Source: CAWJMF01 sp963843945
GTDB lineage: Bacteria; Vulcanimicrobiota; Vulcanimicrobiia; Vulcanimicrobiales; Vulcanimicrobiaceae
Direction of reading: 5' to 3'
Length of the DNA stretch: 64,000 bases
Assembly (NCBI GenBank): GCA_963843945.1
Contig: CAWJMF010000002.1
Coordinates: forward strand, 1,302,001 to 1,366,000
Under the pieces are notes generated by a model. That model searched no databases and was not told where the DNA came from. It was given only the letters and a program-made list of their open reading frames with translations. A program made the position numbers and the translations under genes. Shown here piece after piece: positions 27,460-36,775 of this stretch (position 1 is the stretch's first letter; the number at the start of each line of letters is the position of its first letter).

Positions 27460-29169
27460 TTAGAGGTTGCAAGGTTTCGATATCAGCCCGGCGTTCTCGC
27501 TCAAAGCCGAGCCGCTCCAAGATAGATACACGACGCCTTTCAGCCACGCCGGGAAATATGCGTCGGCACGACAAGCGCCGGGAGGCTGATAGCCTTTCCC
27601 TCCCGCAGCGCCGCTCGGCGTGAGATCCGCGACGACGCCGAGCCCGGCCATGCAGGCCGTCGTATTCGCATACGCCGAGCAGTCGGGTGCGGAGCCCGGC
27701 AGCGCGCCGGGGTTTGCGAGCGCGGGATCGTCGTACGTATTCGCGCCCCACGGCCAGGACGCGCCCGAGTCGACGTTGTTTATCCAAGCGTGCGTGTTTT
27801 CGCCGCCCGTTGAGGTTGTGGTCGGCGGCGTGCGATTCCAGATGTAGTTACCGCTGATGGTCATCTGGGAGCACGGGTTGACGCAGTCGATCTCGGCGCC
27901 TTTCACCGTCGTCGTCCCGTTGTTTCCGGCGCTTGCGACCGTCGCTTCGAAGATATTGTTCTCGATCGTGTAGCTGCCGGTCCCGGCCGGATAGATCTGA
28001 TTGAAGAGCAGTTCGCCGCCGCCCGGATTCTTCGGGTCCTGATAGTCGCCGTAGGCCGTGTTGTTGATGAAGACGATGGGCGCCTCGTCTTGCGAGGTGC
28101 GGTTCCCTTGAGGGAACGCTTCGAAGGCCGCCGAGCCGTTGGACCAAAACGCACTCTGCTCGACCACCGCCTGATTGCGATACGAAAAGATCCCCCATGA
28201 GTCGAAGATCAAACCTTCGCCGTCCGTATTGCAGCCGGCGCCGGCCGGCGCGTTGACGTTCTTATAGGAAAAAGCGCCGGCGACGAAAATATGCGTGCCG
28301 GCGCTCGTGTCGGGTCCGTTGACCGGGATCAGCGAGATGCCGCTCCCGCAAAGGCCCGACCCGTTGGTACTCGGAGCGCCGTTAAAAGCGATCGTTCCGA
28401 CCACCGCCTGCTGGTCGACGCCACCGGTCAGGCCGTTCCAGGAGTAGCTGTCGAATCCGGCGAGCGCGCAGTTGACGGCCATGTCGTTGATAAAAGCAAT
28501 GTGATGCAGCGGCGTGGCGGTCTCGGACGTCGCCGAAAAACAACCTCCGTTCGCCGAGGCCGGCTGCGTTCCGTAGAAACCTTCGACCGCCCAATTGGAC
28601 TGATCGACGCGAAAGGCTTCATTCGATCCGCCGTTGACGTTGCAACTCGTCATCTTCGGTCCCGCGCAGAGCACCGTTGCGAAGTAGATGCCGCCCGTTC
28701 CGTCGATGCCGCCCGAGCTCGAGGGGCACGAACCGACGGCGCCCCAATTACCCACGCCGAATTGGCCCGAGGCATAGCTGCCGGCGGCCACGATGATGAC
28801 GTCGCCGCATTGGACCGCGTGCTTCGGCGTCTGCCAAGGACCGCAATTCGTGCCGCAAGCCGTCGCCGACGTGCCGTTGTTGGCGTCGCTTCCCGTCGCT
28901 GACAAGTAGTAGGTGTGCAGCGCGGCAAAGGCCGTGCCGCCCGGCGTCGGCGTCGACGTCGGCGCGAGCGTGGGCGTCGCGCTCGTCCTCGGCGTCGGGG
29001 TCGCGCTTGCGTGTGCGGCCGGCGTCGGCGTCGGAGAGATTGATGCGCCGGGCGTCGGCGTCGCGCGCGGCGCATTTTTCGCGGGCGTGCTGCCGCTCCC
29101 GCTGCAAGCGGCGAGCATCACGGCGCACGCGAGCACGGCGGCCTTCGAGCCAGCGGACACCGCTTTCAA
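27460..29169 (-). CDS. Secreted lipoprotein, right-handed beta-helix-like
   Basis: A 569-residue lipoprotein: signal peptide with lipobox LAAC (Cys near residue 22), a Pro/Thr-rich linker (about 30-80, repeated TPTP) and a long Asn/Gly/Thr-rich region. The opening YYLSATGSDANNGTSA followed by WQTPKHAVQCGDVIIVAAGSY is the usual start of parallel beta-helix (pectate-lyase-like) domains. Repeated short strands such as YTIENNIFEAT and NNTAYGDYQDP support this. It could bind or degrade polysaccharide, but no catalytic residues can be assigned. It begins 20 bases after dacB. Confidence 0.8.
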   Translation of the reverse strand: MKAVSAGSKAAVLACAVMLAACSGSGSTPAKNAPRATPTPGASISPTPTPAAHASATPTPRTSATPTLAPTSTPTPGGTAFAALHTYYLSATGSDANNGTSATACGTNCGPWQTPKHAVQCGDVIIVAAGSYASGQFGVGNWGAVGSCPSSSGGIDGTGGIYFATVLCAGPKMTSCNVNGGSNEAFRVDQSNWAVEGFYGTQPASANGGCFSATSETATPLHHIAFINDMAVNCALAGFDSYSWNGLTGGVDQQAVVGTIAFNGAPSTNGSGLCGSGISLIPVNGPDTSAGTHIFVAGAFSYKNVNAPAGAGCNTDGEGLIFDSWGIFSYRNQAVVEQSAFWSNGSAAFEAFPQGNRTSQDEAPIVFINNTAYGDYQDPKNPGGGELLFNQIYPAGTGSYTIENNIFEATVASAGNNGTTTVKGAEIDCVNPCSQMTISGNYIWNRTPPTTTSTGGENTHAWINNVDSGASWPWGANTYDDPALANPGALPGSAPDCSAYANTTACMAGLGVVADLTPSGAAGGKGYQPPGACRADAYFPAWLKGVVYLSWSGSALSENAGLISKPCNL

Positions 29170-29189
29170 TCGATACTCCTTAGCGGACG

Positions 29190-30710
29190 TCAGTAATCGG
29201 CGAGTTCGTCGAGCGCCCGGTCTTCTTCGTCCGTAATCGCCCCCGCCTGGTAGCGCGGATCGTTGACGACGAAGGCGAAGGCGACGCGCCCGTGATGGTG
29301 CGTGAGCACGGTTCCGACAAGCCCGTTAACGCCCTCGATGTGTCCGCTCTTGGCGCGCGCGCGACCTAGCGCGTCGTTCAAATTGTGATGCACCACGGTG
29401 CCGTCGAGTCCGACGCGCGGCAGACCGCGCAAGAAATCGGGGCCGGCGGGCGCGGCGAGCTCGGCGGCGACGAGCTTGGCAAGTTCGATCGGCTCGACCC
29501 GATCGTCGGGCGAGAGTCCGCTGCCGTCGTAGACGGTCATTCCCGTGCGCGCCACGCCGAGCCGCGCGAGTTGGGCGCGTTCTGCCGAGATGCCGTTGGC
29601 GTCGGTTCCCGCTTTGCCGGCGCGGACGCCGAGGGTGCGCAAGAGTTGCTCGGCGCTATGATTGTTCGAGTTCGTCAGCATCTCCGCAACGATGGCGGAA
29701 AGCGGCTGCGAATAGTGCGTCCAAAGCGGCTGCGCGGCTAAGGGAGCGGCGCCGGTTTCGAGTTCGCCGTCGCCGGCGATGCCGCGCTCGGCGAGCATCA
29801 GTTTGAGCGAGCCAAGCGCGTAGTCGCGCACGTTGACGACGGGCTTCCAAAACTTTTGCATTTCGCCGGCAGCGATGCGCCCGTCGAGCCGGAAGTCGTT
29901 GGAAAGCGGCTTCGTCGCCGCCGGCGCATCGGCAAGCGCGCGATCGATCGTCACGAACGAATCGCTCGAGGCGGAGACCGTCGCGATCGAGCCGTCGAGG
30001 TGGATGAGGTCGTTCGCCGGTTCGACGGTGACCAGCGCGGGCTCGCCCGGCGTGCCCGGCGTGACGTGAAACTCGACGGTGTTTCCGTCGAGCGAGAACG
30101 CGCTCGTCGGCGCGGCGTAGGCTTCCTCGAGGTCGTCGCTCTCCCAGTGCGGGTTGACGTTCGGCCCGGCGAAAGCCGTGTCGTCGAGAACGATCGGTCC
30201 GTCGATGCGGGTCACGCCGGCGCGCACGAGCGCGCCGACGCCGGCGCGCAGATCGTTCGAGGTGAGCAGCGGGTCGCCGCCGCCGACGAGCCACAGCGGC
30301 CCGTGGATTTCGCCGCGCTCGTCGGGCGGCGCGAGCGCGACGAAGCGCGTGACGAAACGGTGCTGCGCTCCGAAGGCGTTGAGCGCGCTGGCCGCGACGA
30401 TCAGCTTGAGCGTCGAGGCCGGCGCGACCGGGACGCCGGCTCGCCGCGCGAAGAGCGTCGTGCCGTCCGCGGCCACGACCGCCAAACCCGCGCCTTGCTG
30501 CAACACGTCCGACTCGAACGTCGAGCCGAGCTTCTCGACCAGGTCGGCGCGTTGCGCGGGCGTCCAGGGCGGCGGTGCCGGCGAAGCCGTCGGCGCCGGC
30601 GAGGGTGGCGGGCTCGCGACGGGCGCGGACGCTTGCGGCTCCGCGCCGCACGCAGTCAGCGCGAGCGCACACGCCGCTGCGAGCCAGCACCACGGAACGC
30701 GCGCGTTCAA
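29190..30710 (-). CDS. dacB: D-alanyl-D-alanine carboxypeptidase / endopeptidase (PBP4, S13)
   Basis: A 506-residue PBP4-type enzyme. The TTG start overlaps the TGA stop of the upstream gene, and everything further upstream is that gene in another frame. The signal peptide ends in lipobox LTAC (Cys21), so it is a lipoprotein, unlike E. coli DacB. A Pro-rich linker precedes the catalytic domain. Active-site motifs are Ser99-Thr-Leu-Lys102 (PASTLK), Ser-Asn-Asn in TNSNNHSAEQ and KSG in AKSGHIEGVNGLVG. It trims or cleaves peptidoglycan cross-links in the periplasm. Confidence 0.92.
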   Translation of the reverse strand: MNARVPWCWLAAACALALTACGAEPQASAPVASPPPSPAPTASPAPPPWTPAQRADLVEKLGSTFESDVLQQGAGLAVVAADGTTLFARRAGVPVAPASTLKLIVAASALNAFGAQHRFVTRFVALAPPDERGEIHGPLWLVGGGDPLLTSNDLRAGVGALVRAGVTRIDGPIVLDDTAFAGPNVNPHWESDDLEEAYAAPTSAFSLDGNTVEFHVTPGTPGEPALVTVEPANDLIHLDGSIATVSASSDSFVTIDRALADAPAATKPLSNDFRLDGRIAAGEMQKFWKPVVNVRDYALGSLKLMLAERGIAGDGELETGAAPLAAQPLWTHYSQPLSAIVAEMLTNSNNHSAEQLLRTLGVRAGKAGTDANGISAERAQLARLGVARTGMTVYDGSGLSPDDRVEPIELAKLVAAELAAPAGPDFLRGLPRVGLDGTVVHHNLNDALGRARAKSGHIEGVNGLVGTVLTHHHGRVAFAFVVNDPRYQAGAITDEEDRALDELADY

Positions 30711-31264
30711 ATGCCCGCTCCCTCGTTGAAGGTCTCGTCGCAGCTTCCGCCGCGGGACCCGAGGCCGAGCGTTTCGAGCAGCGCGATCCACGCCGCGTCG
30801 CCGACCTGCTGGCGCAGTCGCCGCGAGGGCCGGACCGCGCGCAAACAGTCCTCGCGCAAAATCGTCAAGCCGAAGCGGCGCGCGCGGCGCATCCGCTCGA
30901 ACTCCGGCGCGCCGTATTCGATCAAACCGACTTCGGGCGCGAGTTCCCAGCGCTGGATCGCTCCGGCCGGCGCGACGAACGCGAAGTGCGTGCAGTAGTC
31001 GAGATAACGCTCCCACTTGGCATCGCTGAGAAAATCGCCGCGCGAGGACTTCACTTCGTAGATGCGCACTTGGCGCGTGTAGCGTGCGATGCCGACGACG
31101 TCGAAGCGCAGGCCCGAATTCGCGGGCGAGAATTCGGTGCCGACGAAGGCGTAGCGGAGTTCGCGCATGCGCTCGGTCGCGAGCCGGCGCAACTCCGCGC
31201 CGGTCAGCGCGCGCCCGGCGGCGGCCGTCAGCGGAATGTAGTCGAGCGAGCGCGTCACACTCAC
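30707..31264 (-). other. MmcB-like (PF06319) domain, possible separate gene
   Basis: This segment encodes the MmcB-like part, about 185 residues. MmcB is a LexA-regulated DNA repair protein in Caulobacter. The core has the PD-(D/E)xK-like order: Asp in RFDVVG, then Glu-x-Lys in YEVKSS, then a conserved DF and WERYLDYC. Two GTG codons (31,264 and 31,258) could start it independently, with GGGA eight bases upstream of the first. It lies in frame with the glycosyltransferase, so fusion and overlapping genes are both possible. Confidence 0.6.
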
Positions 31265-32713
31265 TCGCGTTCCCAGCGCAGGATCGCGAGGGCCGTCGGG
31301 CACGGGATCTTCGCACCAGGTGAAATAGTATTCGCGCGGCGGCAGATCGACGAAGCCGTAGGCGTGCGATCCGGCGTCGCGGACTTCGCGGCACGCCCGG
31401 GCCAAATGCTTGCGGAAGTCGGGCCGCGTCGAAAGCGGCTCCTTGTCCACGAACAGCGCGCGCGCGGGATGCATGGAGTCGGGATACCACGCGCGCGCCT
31501 CGCGGCCTTGCCAATCGTAGCCGATGACGACCGGCGGCACATCGGCGTCGAAGTCGATCACCGAGGAGAAACCGTACCCGTCGGTCATCACGATCGCGTT
31601 GCGGCTGGCGGCGAGCCGTTTGGCGTCCCCGGCGACGGCCGCGTAGGTCATGATCTCGAACGGTCCGCTGTTGCGCAGGTGGAGGCCGCCGCGTTCGGCG
31701 AGCGCATACAGCGGCGCGGGCTCGATCGTGGCGGCAAAGAGCAGGGCGAGTAAGAAGCACGCCGGCGCGACCGCGATCCACGTCCAAATGCGAGCGGCAC
31801 GCGCCGGGAGCTGCACGTAGGCGAGTCCCAGCATCACGCACAGCGACGCGAAGAAGCCGAAGATCCAATACGTCTCGACCGCCTCGAAGAGCGCGAGCAC
31901 CATGACGAGCGCGAACTGAGGCAGCGCGGTCCAGGCTAGAAACGCGTTGCGTGGCCGCACCACGCAGGCCAGAACCGCCAGCCAGATTCCGGGCGTGTAG
32001 GCGATCGCTTGCGTTGCGAGCACGCCCGGCAGCGCGAACTGGCGGCGTTCGTCGTGCCGGTGCAGCAGCGCGAAGGTCCACGTTACCCAGCCGTGCTGCG
32101 CGTTCCAAACGAGCCAGGGCAGGCAGACCAGCAGACAGGTGACGAGCGCGACGGGCATCCCTCGCTTCCAGACCGCGCGCTGCTGCGGCGCGAGCGCGTA
32201 CGCGACGACGCCGAAGAGCAGCGCGACGCCCAAGATGCGCGAGAGCAACACGCCCCCCAGCGCAGCTCCTAGCAAGAGCCAGTAGATCAGCTCGTCGCGC
32301 GCGAAGGCGCGCGCCCCGAACCACAGCGCGAGCGCCCAGAACATGAGGTACGGTCCGTCGGGCGTCGCCGTGCCGAAGGCGAGCGAGGCGAGCGGCGTCA
32401 AGGCCATCGCGAGCGCGGCGACCGCGCCCGCGCGGCGATCGCCCGAAAGTTCGATCGCGCACGCCGCCAGCGCGAGCGACGTGACGACGCCGCACAAAAC
32501 GAAACCCAAGCGCACGAAACCCGGCGCATGGCCGAGCCAAGCGAAGGCCGCGATCGTCCAAGCGACGCCCGGCGGATGGTCGGCGTAGCCGAAAGCGAGC
32601 CGGCGGCTCCACTCCCAATAGTAGGCTTCGTCGCCCGTCAGCGGCAACGCGAACGCCGCGATCGCGCGCAGCACGAAAACCAGCGCGACCGCGAACCACG
32701 CGAACCGGATCAC
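30707..32713 (-). CDS. GT39/ArnT-like glycosyltransferase, C-terminally joined to MmcB-like nuclease domain
   Basis: A 668-residue protein as read. Residues 1 to about 480 are a multi-helix glycosyltransferase with the GT39/ArnT signature (GDEAYYWEWSRRLAFGYADHPP) and a soluble domain after the helices. Residues about 485-668 resemble MmcB (PF06319), a PD-(D/E)xK-type DNA repair protein: FDVVGIA, then IYEVKSSRGDF and KWERYLDYCTHFAFV. A membrane glycosyltransferase fused to a nuclease-like domain would be unusual. Removing one base near 31,291-31,300 would end the transferase at WERE-stop (TGA 31,263-31,265) and leave the second domain to start at GTG 31,264 or 31,258, so it may be two overlapping genes. 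The GTG start overlaps the SDR stop by four bases. Confidence 0.8.
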   Translation of the reverse strand: MIRFAWFAVALVFVLRAIAAFALPLTGDEAYYWEWSRRLAFGYADHPPGVAWTIAAFAWLGHAPGFVRLGFVLCGVVTSLALAACAIELSGDRRAGAVAALAMALTPLASLAFGTATPDGPYLMFWALALWFGARAFARDELIYWLLLGAALGGVLLSRILGVALLFGVVAYALAPQQRAVWKRGMPVALVTCLLVCLPWLVWNAQHGWVTWTFALLHRHDERRQFALPGVLATQAIAYTPGIWLAVLACVVRPRNAFLAWTALPQFALVMVLALFEAVETYWIFGFFASLCVMLGLAYVQLPARAARIWTWIAVAPACFLLALLFAATIEPAPLYALAERGGLHLRNSGPFEIMTYAAVAGDAKRLAASRNAIVMTDGYGFSSVIDFDADVPPVVIGYDWQGREARAWYPDSMHPARALFVDKEPLSTRPDFRKHLARACREVRDAGSHAYGFVDLPPREYYFTWCEDPVPDGPRDPALGTRVSVTRSLDYIPLTAAAGRALTGAELRRLATERMRELRYAFVGTEFSPANSGLRFDVVGIARYTRQVRIYEVKSSRGDFLSDAKWERYLDYCTHFAFVAPAGAIQRWELAPEVGLIEYGAPEFERMRRARRFGLTILREDCLRAVRPSRRLRQQVGDAAWIALLETLGLGSRGGSCDETFNEGAGI

Positions 32714-33459
32714 TCGTACGGTTCCGCCGAGCCCCCGCTGACGCGCAGCACGACGCCGTTCAAAAAGCTCGCGTCGCCCGCGGCGAGCACGCGCACGGCG
32801 TAGGCGACGTCTTCCCACGATCCGGCGTGCCCGGTCGGATTCTTTGCCGGTACGGCCTCTGCCGCGGCGCGATCCAACGTCTTCTTGCGGATGTCACCAG
32901 GCTCGATGACGTTGACCGTGATGCCGCCGGCGGCCTCTTCGAGCGCGAGCGAGCGCGCGAACGCGACGACACCGGCCTTCGCGCCGGCATAGAGGCTCAT
33001 CTTGAAGGCCGGATGCGTGACGTCGGAACCGTTCATCCCGAAGTAGATCAGCCGGCCGAACTTGCGCGCGCGCATGCCCGGCAGCACCGCAAAGGCGGCC
33101 TCGACCGCGCTCGTGAAATTTCCGTCGACCATGCTGCGGTAGTCGGCGAGCGTCGAATCGGCGAAGCGTTTGACGACGATCGGTCCGACGGCGTGCACCA
33201 GCACGTCGATGCGTCCCAGCCGCGCTTCGGCCTCGTGCACGCTGCGTTCGGTTTCACCGGGCCATTCGTGATTCGCCTCGATCGCGAACGCATCGCAGCC
33301 GGCCGCGCGCAAATCGGCGAGCGCGTCATCCGGCGGCGTTCCGCCGGGCCGGAACGTGATCGCAACGCGGTCGCCGTCCGCGGCGAAGGCGCGAGCGATC
33401 CCCCGGGCCAAACCGCGCGCCGCCCCCGTGATGAGGACGGCGCGTTGCGGCTCGCTCAG
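32710..33459 (-). CDS. SDR family oxidoreductase
   Basis: A classical short-chain dehydrogenase/reductase with cofactor motif TGAARGLARG, a NAG-like strand replaced by HAVGP, active-site Tyr-x-x-x-Lys in LYAGAKAG and a NVIEPGDI strand. The usual start codons in frame (TTG at 33,411) would delete the first beta strand and half the glycine motif. The coding sequence clearly extends up to a CTG at 33,457-33,459 that overlaps the RND stop, giving 249 residues, a normal SDR length. Either CTG initiates by coupling or an indel hides the true start. Substrate unknown. Confidence 0.82.
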   Translation of the reverse strand: MSEPQRAVLITGAARGLARGIARAFAADGDRVAITFRPGGTPPDDALADLRAAGCDAFAIEANHEWPGETERSVHEAEARLGRIDVLVHAVGPIVVKRFADSTLADYRSMVDGNFTSAVEAAFAVLPGMRARKFGRLIYFGMNGSDVTHPAFKMSLYAGAKAGVVAFARSLALEEAAGGITVNVIEPGDIRKKTLDRAAAEAVPAKNPTGHAGSWEDVAYAVRVLAAGDASFLNGVVLRVSGGSAEPYE

Positions 33460-36400
33460 ACTCCGACCGGCGACCGCTCGAAGTCGGGTACGCCGAGTTC
33501 CGCCTCGAGCCGCCGCGCGTGTTGCGCCTCGCGCCGCTCGACCCAGCCCATGATCCAGCTATACATGACCGGGACGAGGGCGAGCGTCAGCAGCAGCGAG
33601 CTGATCAATCCGCCGATGAGCACGGTTCCCATCGAAGCGCGCTCTTCGGCACCTTCGGTGAGCCCGAGCGAGAGCGGCAGCATGCCGAAGACCATCGCGC
33701 ACGTCGTCATCAAGATCGGCCGGAAGCGCGTCGCGGCTGCGGCCTTCATTGCCTCGACGACCGGGAGCCCCTTACGGCGTTGCTGGTTGGCATAGTCGAC
33801 CAGCAGGATGCCGTTTTTGGCGACGAGCCCGAAGAGCATGATGATCGCGATCAACGAGAACAGGTTAAGCGTCTGATGGCGGATCGCAAGGCCGCCGAGC
33901 GCGCCGACGATCGCCACCGGCACCGAGAACATCACGATGAACGGTTCGACGAACGATCCGTAGAGGATGACCATCAACGTGTAGACGAGGCAGAACGAGG
34001 TGAGCAGCGCGAGGCCCATGCTGCTGAAGGTGTCGTTGTAGAGCTGCGAGTCCCCGTCGTCCGAACCCGCGTCGACGCCCGGCGGCATGAAGCCGGGTTG
34101 CGCCAAGGCGGCTTTGACCGGTTTCAGCACTTGACCCAGCGTCACCGACGTGCTGTGGTCGATCGCACCGAAGACGCGCACCACTCGCTCGCGATTCTGG
34201 CGTTCGATCTTCGTGGGTGCCGACGTCACCGTAAAGTCCGCGACGCTCGAGAGCGGAACCAGCGTCCCGTCTGCGGCGCGCACCCGGACTTGCGTGATCT
34301 TCTGCATGTCGTTGCGGTCCTTCGTATCGAACTGGATCCGCAAGTCGGTCAGACCCGACTCGAGCCGCACTTTGGTCGGAACCGCGCCGCCGATCGCGAT
34401 GCGCGCGGCCAAGGCCGCGTCGCCCGGGGCCACGCCGAGCTGCTCGGCCCGCGAGGGATCGATGTGGATGTTCAGCCGCGGACCCTGCGTCTCGGCGCTC
34501 GTAATCACGTTGACCGTTCCCGGCTGCGCGCGGAGGAGCGCCGCCAACTTCTCTGCAGCCTGGTTGAGCACGTCGTCGGGACCCTTGAGCGTGTAATAGA
34601 TCTCCGCGCCGCTTCCACCGCCGCCTTCGCTTGCGACTTGATAATCGGCACCAGGGACGACCCAGCCGAGTTTGCGCGCTTCCGCCACGACGGCGTCGGT
34701 CGCGCGGCGATGTGCCTTGTCGAGAACGACGGTGAACTCCGCGTAGTTGCCGCCCGTGAGGACGCTGAACCCGGAGCGCTTCGCGCCGGCGGTACTGAGC
34801 ACGGCCTGCACGTTAGGGATCTTCAGCAACTCTTTGTCGAGCTTGGCGAGCCCCTCTTGCGTGGTCGCCAGCGGGGTCCCGACGCGGTAGGTCACCGAGC
34901 CGTACAAGACGCCGGTCGCCGAGGACGGGATGAATTCCGAGCCGATGAGCCCGAGCGGCACGAGCGCGATCGCTCCGACGACGAGCACCAAACACACGAT
35001 CGGCACGAGGATGCGGTTCCGCAACACCCACGGTAGCGCGCTCGCTACGTAGTAGTTCTGCATGCGCTCGAAGAGGTTCTGAAACCAGGCTGCCCACCAC
35101 GGCACCGCCGGGCTGCGCTGCTTGACCGACCAGCGTCCGGCGAGCAGCGGCGTCAGCGTGAACGAGACCAGCAGCGAGAAGAGCGTCGCGACCACGATCA
35201 CGATGCCGAACTCGCGCATGTACTTGCCGATGATGCCGGTCAAGAACGCGATCGGCAGGAAGACGACGACGTCGACGAGCGTGATCGTGATTGCGGCTTG
35301 GCCGATCTCGGTACGCCCGATGTAGGCGGCGTCGAGCGGCGATTCGCCCATGTCGCGATGCCGGGTGATGTTTTCGAGGACGACGATCGAATCGTCGACG
35401 AGAATACCGATCGTCAGGCCGAGTCCCATCATCGAGATGATGTCGACCGTAAAGCCCATGATGCGCATCACGATGAAGGTCGCGAGCAGCGAGCTCGGGA
35501 TCGAGATCATGACCACCAGCGCGTTGCGCCAGGCGTGCAGGAAGAGCAGCATCACGATCGCCGTGAGCAAGATTCCTTCGAGCAGACTCTGCAGGACGCC
35601 GTTGATCGAGGCGCGCGTGTAATCGGCGGATGCGTCGATCTCGCTGAAGGTGATGTCGGGATATTTCTTCTTGATCTTCGCGAGCTCGGCGCGCGTCGCG
35701 GCGGTCGTTTGCACCTCGTCGGCCGCGGCCTGACGCTGGATGTCCAGCAGGATCGAGGGCGCGCCATTGTAGGTCGACGGCCGGCGCTGCTCGACGTGAC
35801 CGTCTTCGACGGTCGCGACGTCGCCGATCGTGACGAGTTTCTGTGCGCCGTTCGGAATCGGAAGCGGGATGCGCAGGATGTCCTGCGGCTGCTGGATGTC
35901 GGCGTGAATCGAAACGGTCGTTTCGCTCGTCGGCGCGTCGATGCGTCCACCCGGCAAGTTCGCGTTATTGTTGACGAGTGCGTTGTAGACGTCTTCGAGC
36001 GTCGAGTTCGAACCGAGCAGGCGCTGCTGATCGGGGAAAACGTGGAGTTCGCGAATCGTGTCGCCGGCGGAGTCGACTTCCAGGATGCCGGGCACGCCTT
36101 TGAGTTCCGGTACGATGTGGTTGTTGACGATGTCGCTCAGCTGCGCGGCGCTCAGCGACTTGGAACTGAGCGCCTCCTCGAGAATCGGATCGCTGGCGGT
36201 CGATTCCTTATCGACGAAGGGCGGCGTCAAGTCCGAGGGCATGTAGATGCGCGCCGTGTCGACGCGCCGCTGCACGTCGATCGTCTCGTAGTTCAGATCG
36301 GTATCGAGCTTGAAGCGCGCGACGACCGTGGCCGACCCTTCCTGCGCCGTCGCGGTCAGGCGGTCGAGATTTTCCATGCCGTTGAGCTGGTCTTCGATCG

Positions 36401-36596
36401 GCTTGATGACCAGCTTCTCCATCTCGGCCGGCGAGGCACCGGGATAGCTGGCGACCGTGAAGACGTAGGGGAACTGGACGTTCGGAAACAGGTTGACGCC
36501 CAGCGCGAAGTAGGACATCACCCCGAAGACCGCTAGGCCGATGAAAAACATCGCCGTGATGACGGGGTTCCTGATCGCGAAACGGGTCAGCCACAC
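33456..36596 (-). CDS. RND efflux transporter, HAE1 (AcrB-like) family
   Basis: A 1,046-residue inner-membrane proton-driven pump with 12 predicted helices and two large periplasmic loops. Typical motifs are GLTIGILVDDSIVVLEN with the paired Asp residues of the proton relay in helix 4, and GLVAKNGILLVDYAN with the partner Lys in helix 10. It exports drugs or other amphiphiles together with an adaptor and an outer-membrane channel, neither of which is encoded next to it. The only adaptor in this window belongs to the MacAB-type system 20 kb away. GTG start with GAGGAG 13 bases upstream, following a structured leader. Confidence 0.93.
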   Translation of the reverse strand: MWLTRFAIRNPVITAMFFIGLAVFGVMSYFALGVNLFPNVQFPYVFTVASYPGASPAEMEKLVIKPIEDQLNGMENLDRLTATAQEGSATVVARFKLDTDLNYETIDVQRRVDTARIYMPSDLTPPFVDKESTASDPILEEALSSKSLSAAQLSDIVNNHIVPELKGVPGILEVDSAGDTIRELHVFPDQQRLLGSNSTLEDVYNALVNNNANLPGGRIDAPTSETTVSIHADIQQPQDILRIPLPIPNGAQKLVTIGDVATVEDGHVEQRRPSTYNGAPSILLDIQRQAAADEVQTTAATRAELAKIKKKYPDITFSEIDASADYTRASINGVLQSLLEGILLTAIVMLLFLHAWRNALVVMISIPSSLLATFIVMRIMGFTVDIISMMGLGLTIGILVDDSIVVLENITRHRDMGESPLDAAYIGRTEIGQAAITITLVDVVVFLPIAFLTGIIGKYMREFGIVIVVATLFSLLVSFTLTPLLAGRWSVKQRSPAVPWWAAWFQNLFERMQNYYVASALPWVLRNRILVPIVCLVLVVGAIALVPLGLIGSEFIPSSATGVLYGSVTYRVGTPLATTQEGLAKLDKELLKIPNVQAVLSTAGAKRSGFSVLTGGNYAEFTVVLDKAHRRATDAVVAEARKLGWVVPGADYQVASEGGGGSGAEIYYTLKGPDDVLNQAAEKLAALLRAQPGTVNVITSAETQGPRLNIHIDPSRAEQLGVAPGDAALAARIAIGGAVPTKVRLESGLTDLRIQFDTKDRNDMQKITQVRVRAADGTLVPLSSVADFTVTSAPTKIERQNRERVVRVFGAIDHSTSVTLGQVLKPVKAALAQPGFMPPGVDAGSDDGDSQLYNDTFSSMGLALLTSFCLVYTLMVILYGSFVEPFIVMFSVPVAIVGALGGLAIRHQTLNLFSLIAIIMLFGLVAKNGILLVDYANQQRRKGLPVVEAMKAAAATRFRPILMTTCAMVFGMLPLSLGLTEGAEERASMGTVLIGGLISSLLLTLALVPVMYSWIMGWVERREAQHARRLEAELGVPDFERSPVGV

Positions 36597-36729
36597 GGTC
36601 GAGAACTCCTCTTAAGCGCTAGCCGGGTTCGTACGGTTGTACGAAGCAGCGCGCCGGAGGTTTCGCCGGGACACCCTGCGCCTCCGGGGGCCGCCGTCGG
36701 GCCCCGCGGCTAGCGCCCGCAAATATCCA
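36597..36729 (-). promoter_or_regulatory. Structured leader between tRNA-Leu and the RND gene
   Basis: These 133 bases can fold extensively. A 10-bp inverted repeat (36,616-36,625 with 36,707-36,716) encloses smaller hairpins, including a GTAC-containing one at about 36,629-36,645 and a CCTCC/GGAGG pair. The GAGGAG ribosome site of the RND gene lies just after the outer repeat. It may end or process the tRNA transcript, or control RND expression. No known riboswitch consensus was recognised. Confidence 0.45.
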
Positions 36730-36775
36730 TGCGCGAGACTGGACTCGAACCAGCACGCCCTTGCGGGCGCTAGCC
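36708..36775. repeat. 15-bp inverted repeat linking tRNA-Leu interior to its downstream flank
   Basis: The bases 36,761-36,775, inside tRNA-Leu (3' side of the anticodon stem plus the variable arm), are perfectly complementary to 36,708-36,722, which lies eight bases beyond the tRNA 3' end. A third related copy of the GCTAGC core is at 36,616-36,625. In the primary transcript this pairing would compete with the tRNA fold. Confidence 0.75.

Noticed and set aside
33519..36536. Two long plus-strand frames (505 and 412 codons) antisense to the RND gene
   Set aside because: Asp/Arg/His-rich translations without hydrophobic core, typical antisense artefacts in high-GC DNA. The RND gene on the other strand is full length with all motifs.
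36616..36775. Integrative element attachment site at tRNA-Leu
   Set aside because: The repeats near the tRNA are inverted, not direct copies of the tRNA 3' end, and there is no integrase or phage gene nearby.
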